Assembly (NCBI GenBank): GCA_964017195.1
Contig: OZ024895.1
Location: forward strand, 24,460,233-24,524,232
From: Siderastrea radians
Lineage: Eukaryota; Cnidaria; Anthozoa; Scleractinia; Rhizangiidae
Length of the DNA: 64,000 nt
Direction: 5' to 3'
Positions 31,979 through 41,997 of the stretch are shown in pieces (within the stretch, counting starts at the first letter, position 1; every line of letters begins with the position of its first letter). Position numbers and translations under genes: made by a program. A model generated the notes under the pieces. The model was not told the origin of the DNA and made no database searches. It was given only the letters and a program-made list of their open reading frames with translations.

Positions 31979-32239
31979 TTTTATTTCGTTATATGCGCTG
32001 TGCCAATCGTAAGTATTAGAGCAAATCTTTAGTAAAGGTAAATTCTCGATCGGAAGAGTGTATAACAGTTTATGTTTGATTCCTTGCTTAAAACAGGGCT
32101 AACAAAGCCCTTCCCAACGGCAATTTTCATATTCTAAACATATAATTATACACACAAGTTGCTGCCTGTTATGACAGAAAGGTTGTTTTAATAACTCATT
32201 GTGTACCTCTTTCAAGGACAAATATCTTGCAACAGACAT
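31979..32239 (-). pseudogene. Terminal paralog of the cysteine-rich protein, in-frame stop
   Basis: Starts inside the right TIR with the same MSVAR codons as PolB, then EVHNELLKQPFCHNRQQ. A TAG at 32099-32101 falls where the neighbour has a tyrosine in CCYPCYKQ. Similarity resumes after the stop (PCFKQ... YTLPIENLPLLK). A tandem duplication fused to the TIR start is the simplest origin. Confidence 0.65.
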
Positions 32240-32566
32240 TTTGATTCTGTAACACTTTTGATATAATAACAAAACACAAATCTCTAAATGAAAATTTTTT
32301 TGGGAATTCTGTGACAGTTACAACTGCAAAATATATTATTGCGGTTTTTAAAAAGTGATGCAATAATATTCTTTCCACCTTTTCCACCTTTATAAAACCG
32401 GTTTTGTGCTATCGGTGTAAAAACGGAAATAGAACTCTCAGTTATAAAACTTTTCTCTTTCTCCTATGTGAAAAATTGTTTCATATGTACTGTGAGCGGT
32501 TTAAAAACTTGAAATAAATCTCCCAGTAATAAAGCTGTTACAGAACCCCCATTTTACTATACTACT
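32225..32566. repeat. Polinton right TIR (342 bp)
   Basis: Reverse complement of 16716-17053. It has a 4-bp insertion relative to the left TIR near 32488 and a few substitutions, so the ends are diverged by only a few percent. Confidence 0.93.
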
Positions 32567-32571
32567 TGCTT

Positions 32572-32916
32572 TATTCTCATTTCGATTCCAGCTTTGGTCA
32601 AATTTGAATTCATAACATTTTGACTTTCTTACCTGGGAAAATTATTCATCATTTGGCTCCGGACCAGTGTTTTTAAGTCAAAATTTAGTACAATCAATTT
32701 TAATTTTAATTGAATTTGCCAAAATTCACATGGGTGATCATGTGATTAGTAACCACTGTAGCTGATATTTGTTTATATCACAAGGGGCAAAAATGAAATC
32801 TGTAACCATGCACTTCTGCAGATTAATAAGCCGAGCGATTTTTACACAAAGTCAAGCCAAGTTTAGGTAAAATTTAGGCCAGAGAAGGGGGTTCGGCTTA
32901 TAGCCGAGAGTTTTTA
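32572..32916. other. AT-rich flank with old repeat
   Basis: The block around 32612-32690 (GAATTCATAACATTTTGACT) is repeated in diverged form at 36645-36745 in the same orientation. No gene. Confidence 0.45.
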
Positions 32917-33105
32917 CTAAACAAAACTTTCTCCAACATTAGGAAATTTGCATTTATTCACGTATAAGCCGAGCGAATGTATATACTGAAGTTTGGTCAT
33001 TGACTCAAGGGTTCGCGATGAAGGTAGCTCGAACCACATCGGGGTCTCATCCATGTTGAAGATTTTCGCGAGTGGATACTGCATTCGCTGTTTGGCTGCT
33101 ATCAC
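32917..33105 (-). pseudogene. pogo/jerky-like DDE transposase fragment
   Basis: Contains AKIFNMDETPMWFELPSSRT, the first catalytic-aspartate region (NMDET) of pogo/TIGD-type DDE transposases. The frame breaks soon after. It belongs with 35399-35602, and the two flank ~2.3 kb of intron-like or inserted sequence. Confidence 0.7.
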
Positions 33106-33266
33106 GAAGCGTGAAACTGCAGGATCTTATTAACCGACGAAGTCGAGTTAGAGCTGTCGTGTCAAGAGGGTCGACTGGTTTGGTCGGTCAAAATACGTCG
33201 TGTAAGGCTCACAAGGTGTGTATTTCGCTATGGCCCACGGGATGGGATGACGTATTCTGCAGTTAA

Positions 33267-33864
33267 GCCCATCGATTAGTACATACACGCACGCACGATA
33301 GGACAAGGGTCCACATAAAAAGTATCGTAGGTATAGAAGGACACTTCCGCCGAGCAGTGTTGGTTTTGACCGGACTGAAATATCTGTGCAATACTAGTGA
33401 AAGAAAGCAAGGAGGACTGATAATAACAGGAGGTGAAGTCCAGTGGTACTGTTGATGCTGGTGGGACCGAAGTGTTGCTGAGACGTCGTAAGGATAGAAC
33501 CGTTCTCAGTAAAGGTTATGAAAGGAAAATTCTGGTGTATGTTGTTGTGGTTATGTTTATTACTTGAAAATGTCTAGCTGCCAACGTTAAGAAAGGTTAT
33601 TGGCAGGTGGGAAATGAATTACGACACGAGGCTGGATCTTCTTGGATAGTATACTATAAGCGGCACAGAGGGATATACCAGTTAGTCTTTTTAATTTTTC
33701 TGCTTTACTTTTGATTTTGAACCGATTTGTTCGATTTTAGAGTTCGAGACACTGACTTGCTGACTGCGGAAGACGAACCCAGATTTAACGATTACGTCAT
33801 AAGACATGCTTTAACGTGTTTGAGATAAAGCGACGACTTCGCTTTTTACTAATTTCTCCAGATT
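33267..33864. other. No gene seen
   Basis: Unremarkable sequence between transposase fragments. Only short, unconvincing frames. Confidence 0.5.
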
Positions 33865-34385
33865 GATAATCATGTTTGTATAGTGCCATATTCACAACAG
33901 TATATAAATGCTTCGCTTACAACTCTTGATAACGGCATGTTCAGTTGTGGACAAAATTTATCTTTAAATTTTAATTTTAATTCAACAAAATATTCAAAGC
34001 GATAAGACAGATGAGCTGAGTCATCCGATTTTAAACATTACGTCATTCGGTAACGCAAAAGACAAAATACTGTCACAATTTTCGTCACGCCGGTTAGCAC
34101 GTTGAGATTCTGACGATGTGTTTGTCTTTATCGATAATCATGTTTTTATAGTGCCCTATTCACAACAGTATATAAATACATTGCTCACAACTCTTGGTAA
34201 AAGCACGTTCAGTTGTGGACAAATGTATATCAACATTTATTTTTTTAGTTTAATTCAAAAAAAATAAATATTCAAAGCGATAAGACAGATGAGCTGACTC
34301 ATCAGATTTTAAACATAACGTCATTCGGTAACGCAAAGGGCAAAATACTGTCACAATTTTCGTTACGCCAGTTAGCACGTTGAAC
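33865..34385. repeat. Tandem duplication (~268-bp period) with TATA box in each copy
   Basis: Units 33865-34106 and 34133-34385 share GATAATCATGTTT.TATAGTGCC, TTCACAACAGTATATAAAT and GCGATAAGACAGATGAGCTG. Each has TATATAAA followed by a conserved 35-40 bp (GTTCAGTTGTGGACAAA), so a core promoter may have been duplicated. Confidence 0.8.
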
Positions 34386-35398
34386 TAAGTAAAAACATTT
34401 GTCGAGGGTGGAGTGGGTCAAAACGACTGGTGAATGCCTATAATGCGCTTTCTTGTAACCTGTACGATAGAGCATAGCAATGATTTATTTCGTATTTGCA
34501 TTCACAATTTGGCTTAAGGGGCCCTTGACATGATTAAAGGAAACTGTGCACAAAGCGTGGTTCCCAGGTATGGGGAAAAGTTCAATTCTTTTGGGCTGTT
34601 ACGGTGCCCATACTGATCAATCGTGAAGATGTGGTTCCTTTTATATTGGGAAATTTGTCGCCCATTTTTTGAAATGCGTCTGTTTTGACAATTTTTGTTC
34701 CGGGTTTTGAGGAAGACCGACCAAAAGACAGCGAAAAATGATCTTGAGTGAAGAATGCATATTCTGTGGAGCTATGTTTGGTGAGGAGAGGGTGAATAAT
34801 TCAGTTGACCTCCTTTCCAGGGTATTGGTCGCCTTTTCATTTGGTCAAATTTAAGCGTTAGTTACAGTTACACACTTACTGCAACTTGCTGTTACAGATG
34901 CTTGAATGTTATTGAAGCTGCAGTCACGCACGGCTCGCTTGCTTTCTTTTCGAGACGAACCAACACTTCGTCGGTTCTGCACGCATTGCGGGCCTATGTT
35001 TTTCTAAGTTGAGCCAGAGTTGTCTTCGTTCAGAGGCTTATGGAATAGCACCGCTTCAAGTTTTGATACCATCCGAGGGAGGCCTTGGATCATATGCTAG
35101 TTCCTTCGCTTTCAGACGTAACATTAATCCGCTCACGGCAATACCTAAAACGACACAAGCAATAACATTTAATTCACTGTGGAAAATATATAAAATCGAG
35201 CGAGCCGAATGTAAACTTTGTTTTGACAGCATTGTTTTGACTCCGTAAGATTGCAACCAATCAGAAGTATTGGTTCCCACGAGTGAGTTGAAATGTGATA
35301 CTATGCAAACAACGCTCGCTGTCAAAAAAGTTGCGTGACAAATTAATTTCATTTTGGTTTCATCCAAAAAAACATAGACATGACAAATGAATTCTCAC
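34386..35398. other. No gene recognised
   Basis: Open frames at 35009-35248 (+) and 35056-35367 (-) overlap each other and match nothing I know. ACCAATCAGAAGTATTGGTT near 35257 is a short inverted repeat. Confidence 0.45.
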
Positions 35399-35602
35399 CT
35401 TGACTTCTTTGCTCCATAAACCACTCGAACAACTGTTGATCGAGCTCAGGATATTTTGGGATGTAGCGGCCCATCGTCTTTCATCTGGCAGACATCTTCA
35501 GCTCGCCGTTGAATAGGACTCCTTGGTCACGTCTCCAACGACGGACCATCGACTCGCTAATGCTGTAATCTCTTGCGATTTCAGAGTTAGCATTTCGATC
35601 AT
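35399..35602 (-). pseudogene. pogo/jerky-like transposase N-terminal fragment
   Basis: Minus-strand translation shows a helix-turn-helix (SEIARDYSISESMVRRWRRD) and a CENP-B-like second domain start (PKYPELDQQLFEWFMEQRSQ), with a TGA at 35481-35483. It ends at a GTGAG splice-donor-like sequence. The surrounding CGGCTTATAGCCGAGAG at 32893 and 35758 probably belongs to the transposon ends. Confidence 0.7.
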
Positions 35603-37220
35603 GTTTATTAATCAGCAACTTTAGAAGGTATTTCCTTAGAAGTCAGCACTTCGATCGTGTTTATTATTCACTTCAACTTGAATTTGTAAGTTTCCTAGGA
35701 AATTAGCGCAATATTTTTTGTGTTTCATTCGAGTAAATTGCTCAATTTTTGGGTCTCGGCTTATAGCCGAGAGTTTCCTGAATTTTTTTGTCAACATTGG
35801 TTCAGTATTCTGCGTTACAAGTTTAGGGTCTCGGCTTATAGCCGGGATCGGCTTATAGGCGAATAAATACGGTAGTACATTGGTGTTTCTGAAGGCACAT
35901 TTTAAAAATTATTGTATCCTGTTTGCTGCAGCCTTACTTGTAAAGTTCTTTATGCTCCATACATGCCTGCATACATGCAGCTGAAGGTAGTGATATTGAA
36001 AACATCACATTAATTTTTTAGGTTTTTTCGAAATATAAAATACAGAAAAAAGTTAGTGATTTTACTTAACCCGTGAAACAATATCTAACAATAAGTGTCT
36101 AATAGTCAAAGCTGAACAAAAGAAAACAATGGAATTAGCGTGTAATAGTGCGTAATAGTTTAGTAGCTATTTCACGGGTTAATTCAAATCACTCTAAGAG
36201 AATTGTTAATATATATTTTAAAATCATGTTTTAATTGTAAATCACTTGTACTTTCTTTATTTTCATTTTAGCTGTACGTAATCTAATTGCAATACTGTTG
36301 TCTTATCAACTCAATTGATACCTACGTGTATCTGACAATATAATTTCCATGGCTAATGAATTCCTATTTGGCTTTGCTCTGTTCTCTTTTTTTCATTGTT
36401 CTATGACAACATTATTGCAATAAGGTGTATACCAGTATTTATAGTGACTTAAAACCCTCAATGCTCCTTAAGGGGGAAAAAGTTTAAAATGGTTTTAAAG
36501 CACACAAAAGAAATTTTTTGTTCCAGTTCCAGATAACAATTTAAGAAAATTGAATTTTGAGCCAGTTATACTAGTAATTTTAAACAAAAGATAGTGTTGT
36601 GGAATTTTCCTATATTGTCATTTGAATTCCAACTTGCTTCAAATTCGAATTCATAAAGTTTTGACTTTCTTACACTGGAAGATTGTTCATTAGGGCTGCA
36701 CCAGAGTTCTTCCGGTTTTTCAGTCAAGATTTGAAACAATTTGAAAAGGTTTTATTCAACCATGTATTTTCTGTAGATTGAATAATCAGAGGTTCTAAAG
36801 GACATCAGTTTTTCTAAAGGGTATTTCACAAAACTATCCAGCCTTAATTACAAAGTTCTTTTTATGCTCCATGGATGCATGCAGATGGAGGTAGTAATAT
36901 TGAAGAACAGCTACATTTATGAGATTTTTTGGAAATATAAAATACAGAAAATTTTTAAGAGAATTTCATATATATATATTTTGAAATCATGTTTTATTTA
37001 TACATGCTTGTACATGCTTTATTTTCATTTTATATAATTATATACTTATATGATTATAGTGTCTTAGAAATTGGCATTAATGTTACTGTTAATTCAAATT
37101 CTGTAAGAAACTATTGTTCATATAAGAAAATGAATAGGATTGAATTAAAAATGTTGTACCATTTATAGTGACAGTCAATTTGTGTGATGTTGCTTTTTAT
37201 CTAAGAAACTAATAGGGTGA
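35603..37220. repeat. AT-rich region with diverged direct repeats
   Basis: 35930-36060 and 36838-36960 are related in the same orientation (TACAAAGTTCTTTTTATGCT and GAAATATAAAATACAGAAAA type blocks), indicating an old ~900-bp tandem duplication. No coding region. Confidence 0.6.
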
Positions 37221-37224
37221 ATGT

Positions 37225-37640
37225 ACCGGAGTTAATTTTACTCTGATTTCAGAGTATCTACAGCTCTGATTATGGAGTTAAAATAACTCTAGTCTTTGAT
37301 GGAGCAGAGTTAAAATAACCCTAGTCTTTGATGGAATAGAGTTAAAGTGACTCCCTCGTTGGAGCTATTATAACTCCGAAATTGGAGTTAAATTTGGGAG
37401 TTAAGATGACCCCAAAAAAGGAGTTATTTTTAACCTAAAGTTTTTACTCCACTTTTGGAGTTATAGTAACTCCCATATGGAGTTTAAATAACTCCTTTCA
37501 TAGAGTTAAAGTGACTCCCCCACTGGAGTTATTATAACCCCGAAATTGGAGTTAAATTAAGGAGTTAAAATAACCCCCAAAAAGGGGTTATTTTTAACCT
37601 AAAATTTTAACTCCAGTTTTGGAGTTAAAATAACTCTTTG
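37225..37640. repeat. GGAGTTA-rich repeat, two ~165-bp units
   Basis: Dozens of GGAGTTA/TAACTCC motifs. Two larger units begin with GAGTTAAAGTGACTCCC at ~37328 and ~37504 and share GAAATTGGAGTTAAATT and GGTTATTTTTAACCTAAA. The direct and inverted motifs allow many hairpins. It abuts the truncated histone H3 end at 37652. Confidence 0.8.
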
Positions 37641-37651
37641 AAAATTACTGT

Positions 37652-37704
37652 GTGCTTAAGTCAATCATCCGAGAGCACCACAACAAACGGCTCCTTTAGG
37701 AGCC
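37652..37704 (+). pseudogene. 3' end of histone H3 with stem-loop
   Basis: Only the last codon and stop (GCTTAA) remain, followed by the same 3' region as 12926-12970. The histone stem-loop GGCTCCTTTAGGAGCC is at 37689-37704. The sequence left of 37652 is unrelated, so this is the breakpoint of histone block 2. Confidence 0.85.
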
Positions 37705-38809
37705 ACCACTCGAATAAAAAGTCAATGGCCAATTACTTGTGACTTATGTGTCTCTTAACTGAAGTTTGGTTTCGAGCAACTCAGATAAGCTCGGTCTGAT
37801 CTATGAAAGAGAGTGAAAACAGCGCAAATAACAAGAAGAAATGGTAATTTAGCTGGAAATTGAGCGCGCTTTGTGCTGTCGTGTCTGTGCGCGCGCAGCT
37901 TTCAGGACAAAACAAACTCTTTTTTTTTTTGTTTAATTATCACAAGCAATAATATTACCACTCATTTAAACAAGGGCAGTGTCATATCATAAACCTAACA
38001 ATGAAATCCTAGGCGCTGCAGCACTCTCAAAATAACTCAGCTGCCTTCGAAAGAACATGTAATTAAACGCGCGTTCTAACGAATTAGACATAATTGATGA
38101 CGACATCGTTAGCACTTTGTTACGTCTGTGAGCGCGTGCGATCTGTTTGAAAACTTTGATTTCTCAAAACGCATGGTTTTTTATGGGACATTTCTCTACA
38201 AATGTAAGTAGCGATACGTTGTTATACAAGCACGACATAGAAAATGCTTTCAAGTTGCCTTGTTCTCTATACAGCATGAAAAAAATCGGCGAAAATACTA
38301 TTTTGAAGCGCTCTTGTCTGTTCATGAAGTGCGTGGCAAGAAAAGAAAGACAGGATGAAGGCTTTGTTAAGTCGTCCATCAATGCAAAAAGACACGAGAT
38401 CGAGTTATGAAATATGAGGTTTTGAAACACCCCCCCAGCGCGAATGTGTTTTTGCGAAGTTTGGTATTTTTCTTCTGGTTTTCGAAGCGCGATCTTGCAC
38501 AAAATGCCGCGTAATGACTAAAGAATGTTGTGTATACTTAAGCTATCGTCCCACTCGTTTGCCTCATGGAGCAGTGTACTTAATTCTACAACTGAAATCA
38601 GTTTCAAAAAACACAAAATGTAACGAGACCGGGAAATTATCCAGTCTTGAACGGGGCAAAGAAGCACAACATAGCCTTAGTTAAACACGTTCGTAAAGCC
38701 TAGTAGTAGCGGTTTGCTCCCTCTGCGGTCCGCTTATAGAAGTAAAAACTTTACAACGCAGACAATCGACATCTCGCAAAGCGAACGGAGTTGACAGAAG
38801 TCCAATAGA
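37705..38809 (+). promoter_or_regulatory. Histone spacer and H1 promoter, copy 2
   Basis: Nearly identical to 12971-13290, 15828-16380 and 11950-12320 in pieces. AC box AAACACAAA at 38608-38616 and CTTATAGA at ~38733. An 87-codon open frame at 38147-38410 is also present, gapped, in block 1, but I see no coding signature. Confidence 0.65.
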
Positions 38810-39363
38810 ATGTCTGACAACAGCGGAAAGAAAAAGGAAGGCGCTACAAAGCCTGTCGAACATTCCAAATATACCGAAATGATCAAGGCTGCCATTGTCG
38901 CTCTTAAGGAGAGAAATGGCTCGTCGCTTCAAGCCATCGAAAAGTACATCAAGTCCAACTACAAAGTGGGAGATAGGGCACACCAATACATCAAGCAAGC
39001 TCTAAAACGGGGCGAGGTCAGTGGGAAATTCATTCACACGAAAGGCGTGGGAGCCTCGGGATCCTTCAAGGTCTACAAGGAGGAGGAGAAGAAGCAGCGA
39101 AAAAGCCAGTCCCGGCAAAGAAGAAGCCCGCCGCTGCTAAGTCAGAAGAGAAGGCCAAAACACCAGCGGCTAAAATATCCCCGGCAAAGAAAAAGCCCGC
39201 TGCTAAGCCTAAGCCTGCCAAGAAAGAGAAGAAATCCACCACAAAGCAGAGAGCTTCAGTCCCAAAGAACAGCACAGCCAAGAAGCCGTCAGCAAAGGAG
39301 TCGAAGGAGAACACAAAGGCGCCTACTAGAAAGCCGGCAGCCAAGAAAGTTAGCAGGAAGTGA
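38810..39363 (+). pseudogene. H1: Histone H1 (linker histone), frameshifted tail
   Basis: The N-terminal tail and full winged-helix globular domain ([15 protein letters not shown] to [15 protein letters not shown]) are intact. A single-base deletion near 39094-39096 then throws the lysine/alanine-rich tail out of frame; the correct frame ends at the TGA at 39361. In the shifted frame the reading runs to 39379 as an arginine/serine/proline-rich tail, which would still be basic. The 3' stem-loop is destroyed: after GGCT at 39386 the rest of the hairpin is deleted. Confidence 0.85.
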
Positions 39364-39722
39364 ACACGCACCACTTTAAGAAAACGGCTTTAAGAAAAGC
39401 AATGATCAGCCTTCAATGATTTGACACAATAGCACACCCCTCCCTTTTAGTGTACCATTGCCCACCCATACCGAATCATATCGGAAACTAGAGCGACTTA
39501 TTTAATTGTCTGGATATCACAGACAGACGAGAGATACCAAATGCTTAGAGGGAAATAAAAAGAGTACGCGTAGTTTTACGGCCAGTGGAAGCAGGTCAAT
39601 TTCTGTAATATCGCTGTTGCTCGCAAATCAGTGAACTTAATGCACCATGCACAAGAAAAAAAAAACAAAACAAAACACACAAACAAACAATACAAAAGTC
39701 AAACCAAACCAAACCAAACAAA

Positions 39723-39760
<38 letters not shown>
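39723..39760. repeat. (CA)n microsatellite
   Basis: 19 CA units. Counterpart of 13873-13932 in block 1. Confidence 0.98.
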
Positions 39761-39761
<1 letters not shown>

Positions 39762-39960
39762 GTGGTATCGTGTGTATGGGTAATGCACAGTTATATGTAT
39801 ATCGGGAATTATAATTATTGCTTTTTTGTTCGTCGCGATTCAATGTTCGCGGAAAAGCTGGAGCAACTAAGATTGTTTTCGTTTGTGAGCGTCTGCCTAC
39901 TTTATAGCGGGTAAGGGGTTTTGATAGTATTGTTGGACATTGCTTTATACGACATTTGGT

Positions 39961-39976
39961 GGCTCCTAAAAGAGCC
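39961..39976 (-). terminator. Histone 3' stem-loop of H2B copy 2
   Basis: Minus strand GGCTCTTTTAGGAGCC with AAC before and ACCA after, fully paired, 30 bp beyond the stop. Confidence 0.92.
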
Positions 39977-40005
39977 GTTGGTTTGTTTCATCAAGAGCGA
40001 CTAGC

Positions 40006-40389
40006 TCACTTGCTGCTGGTAAACTTCGTTACGGCCTTGGTACCCTCGCTGACGGCGTGCTTTGCCAATTCTCCGGGCAGAAGCAGCCTGATGGCGGTTT
40101 GGATCTCGCGCGAACTAATGGTGGACTTCTTGTTGTAGTGGGCCAGGCGGGAAGATTCCGTGGCGATGCGCTCGAAGATGTCGTTCACGAAGGAGTTCAT
40201 GATGCCCATGGCTTTGCTGGAGATGCCCGTGTCAGGGTGCACCTGCTTCAAGACCTTGTAGATGTAGATCGCAGAGCTCTCCTTTCTCCTAGTCCGCTTC
40301 TTGTTCTTGCCTGAACCATCAGCCGTCCCGGACTTAGCCTTGCCCGCTCTCTTCTCACCCTTTTTCGCGGCCGGTACTTTCGGTGCCAT
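40006..40389 (-). CDS. H2B: Histone H2B, copy 2
   Basis: 127 residues, intact, differing from copy 1 at a few positions: [10 protein letters not shown] here versus [10 protein letters not shown] there, and AVSEGTK versus AVSGGTK. Upstream sequence matches block 1 to ~40650, including TTTGCATA and an ATTGG box. It then diverges, so the partner H2A gene is missing. Its perfect 3' stem-loop makes it the better candidate for an expressed gene. Confidence 0.95.
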   Translation of the reverse strand: MAPKVPAAKKGEKRAGKAKSGTADGSGKNKKRTRRKESSAIYIYKVLKQVHPDTGISSKAMGIMNSFVNDIFERIATESSRLAHYNKKSTISSREIQTAIRLLLPGELAKHAVSEGTKAVTKFTSSK

Positions 40390-40655
40390 GAGTTCTCAGT
40401 TATGGATTATTCGCTTTGATTCTCGAAATCAGCTTCGATAACTCAGGCTAGCGCAATTTCTATTTATGTCAACAAATTCAATAGGATTAATTAGTATGCG
40501 GATCACAATTGCCGTGCTTTTTACCGATTGGTTATTAGTTAAAAAGTCCGATGCCGCTTAAAGAAAAAATCCAAAACAAAGGTAGTTTGCATATCTTTTG
40601 TGAAGCTACGGTCGCGTCTTGATTGGTGCGTTTTGATCCGCGAAAGACAACACGT

Positions 40656-40899
40656 CAACATATAGACTGGCTAGTTACCAAGCCCTATAGGCACACAGGA
40701 AACCCATAAGGCACTGTTTCATCTTTGACATCTGTTCTCATCAAAACCAGAGGTACGATTTAATACTATAAATTCAAAAACAATCAACATAGTAGCCATG
40801 AGAATAGTTTCATTGGTTATTTATTAAATAATTTAAAGACAGTTATAAATCCTGAAGATAAATCAAAATTTCCAATTTTTAATTCATTTTATCTCTATC

Positions 40900-40942
<43 letters not shown>

Positions 40943-41997
40943 TTATTGATATATACATGACAGCGGCTTGAGTATGGCAAAATACATGATACATATCCTA
41001 TAAGAAATTTACTTAACTTACTCTACTGTTGTGGATTATCGTAGTGGAGATTTTAATCATAAATTAGTTTGTATTTTTTATAAATTTTCATTAATGTGCA
41101 CCATAATTCATAGATTTAAACAAACAGTGCTGGACTCGCCTGTGCATTGCTAGAGTGCATTCAGGTATTTACAGCAATATACTTCATGTTTATAAACAAA
41201 AGCATTGCTGATGATAATATGCCAACCAAGATCACAAGGCTTTTCACAGCTCCTTTGTTTTACCAACCAATGGATTTCATGAATAACATGAATAACAGAG
41301 GCTTACATCATGCAAAGTATCACTATAGATATAAAACCTGGTTTAACACTAGAGTTAGGCCTGTTCCAAATGTTGAACCTTTTATGAAGCAAACATGATA
41401 TTGCATAATGGGCAGGATCGTAATGTTTGGTTCATAAAAAGTTTGATGCATGATATAGGCCTTGCACTTAATATCGGTATGTGCCTCACTTATGCTTAGG
41501 TACTAGTGCACTGTTTCTTCACAGTAAATATTTCAAATTACTGCGATTTTCCATTTTCTGCGAACTAAGACATTCCAATAACAAAGATAAGAGGTACCAA
41601 CTAATTAGCTTTGATTGACAGCAGCGAAAAACCCATTTCATAGCTAGACATTGGAATGTCTGAGTTCACAGAAAACTGAAAACTGCAGTAACCTTACAAA
41701 AATAAGATGGTACATCCCACATCTTCATCCTATCAACCTCATACCTTAGGCCAAATATAACCATCTCTTCAAAATATACAGTCTATATCTGTGGCTTTTT
41801 GTCATGGATTATGCAAACAGAACTAAATCACATTATTTTAGTAGAAAAGCTCTCCCAAGCTGTTTACTACTTATGATTATCTAGTTATTCTGAGACCAGT
41901 TGCTACTGGTATATGGTGGTATTTTGGCTATTGGCCAACTTGATTAATAATTATTACAATTTCAATTAACAATTAATTATGCCTGGGCTGCCATATT
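40656..41997. other. Histone block end, microsatellite, probable 3' UTR
   Basis: A (GTAA)n microsatellite at 40901-40942 precedes TTTATTGATATATACATGAC, a context often seen at the 3' ends of retroelements. The rest is AT-rich. The 83-codon frame at 41147-41398 has no recognisable domain. Sequence directly beyond 41998 is likely the 3' UTR of the WBP2-like gene. Confidence 0.4.

Larger units (their letters stand above)
16716..32566. mobile_element. Polinton/Maverick-type element (adintovirus-like), full length
   Basis: 15,851 bp flanked by TGCTT (16711-16715 and 32567-32571). Read as TTGCTT with one shared T, this is a 6-bp duplication, the size typical of Polintons. TIRs of 338 and 342 bp begin AGTAGTATAG. 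Gene content is diagnostic: protein-primed-type PolB, retroviral-like integrase, adenain-like cysteine protease, hexon-like major capsid protein, penton-like minor capsid protein, FtsK/A32-type packaging ATPase, PLA2-like protein and a collagen-fibre protein. Gene order from the left is PolB (+), integrase (-), transcription-factor-like (+), a minus-strand virion block, then ATPase and fibre (+). Several genes carry stops or frameshifts, so this copy is defective. Confidence 0.96.

Noticed and set aside
35056..35367. 103-codon minus-strand frame with hydrophobic stretch
   Set aside because: No recognisable domain, overlaps another frame, lies within dead transposon sequence.
38147..38410. 87-codon frame between histone genes, also present in block 1
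   Set aside because: Conservation is explained by recent block duplication; no coding signature seen.
41147..41398. 83-codon frame 3' of the WBP2-like gene
   Set aside because: No domain or splice support; more likely UTR or spacer.
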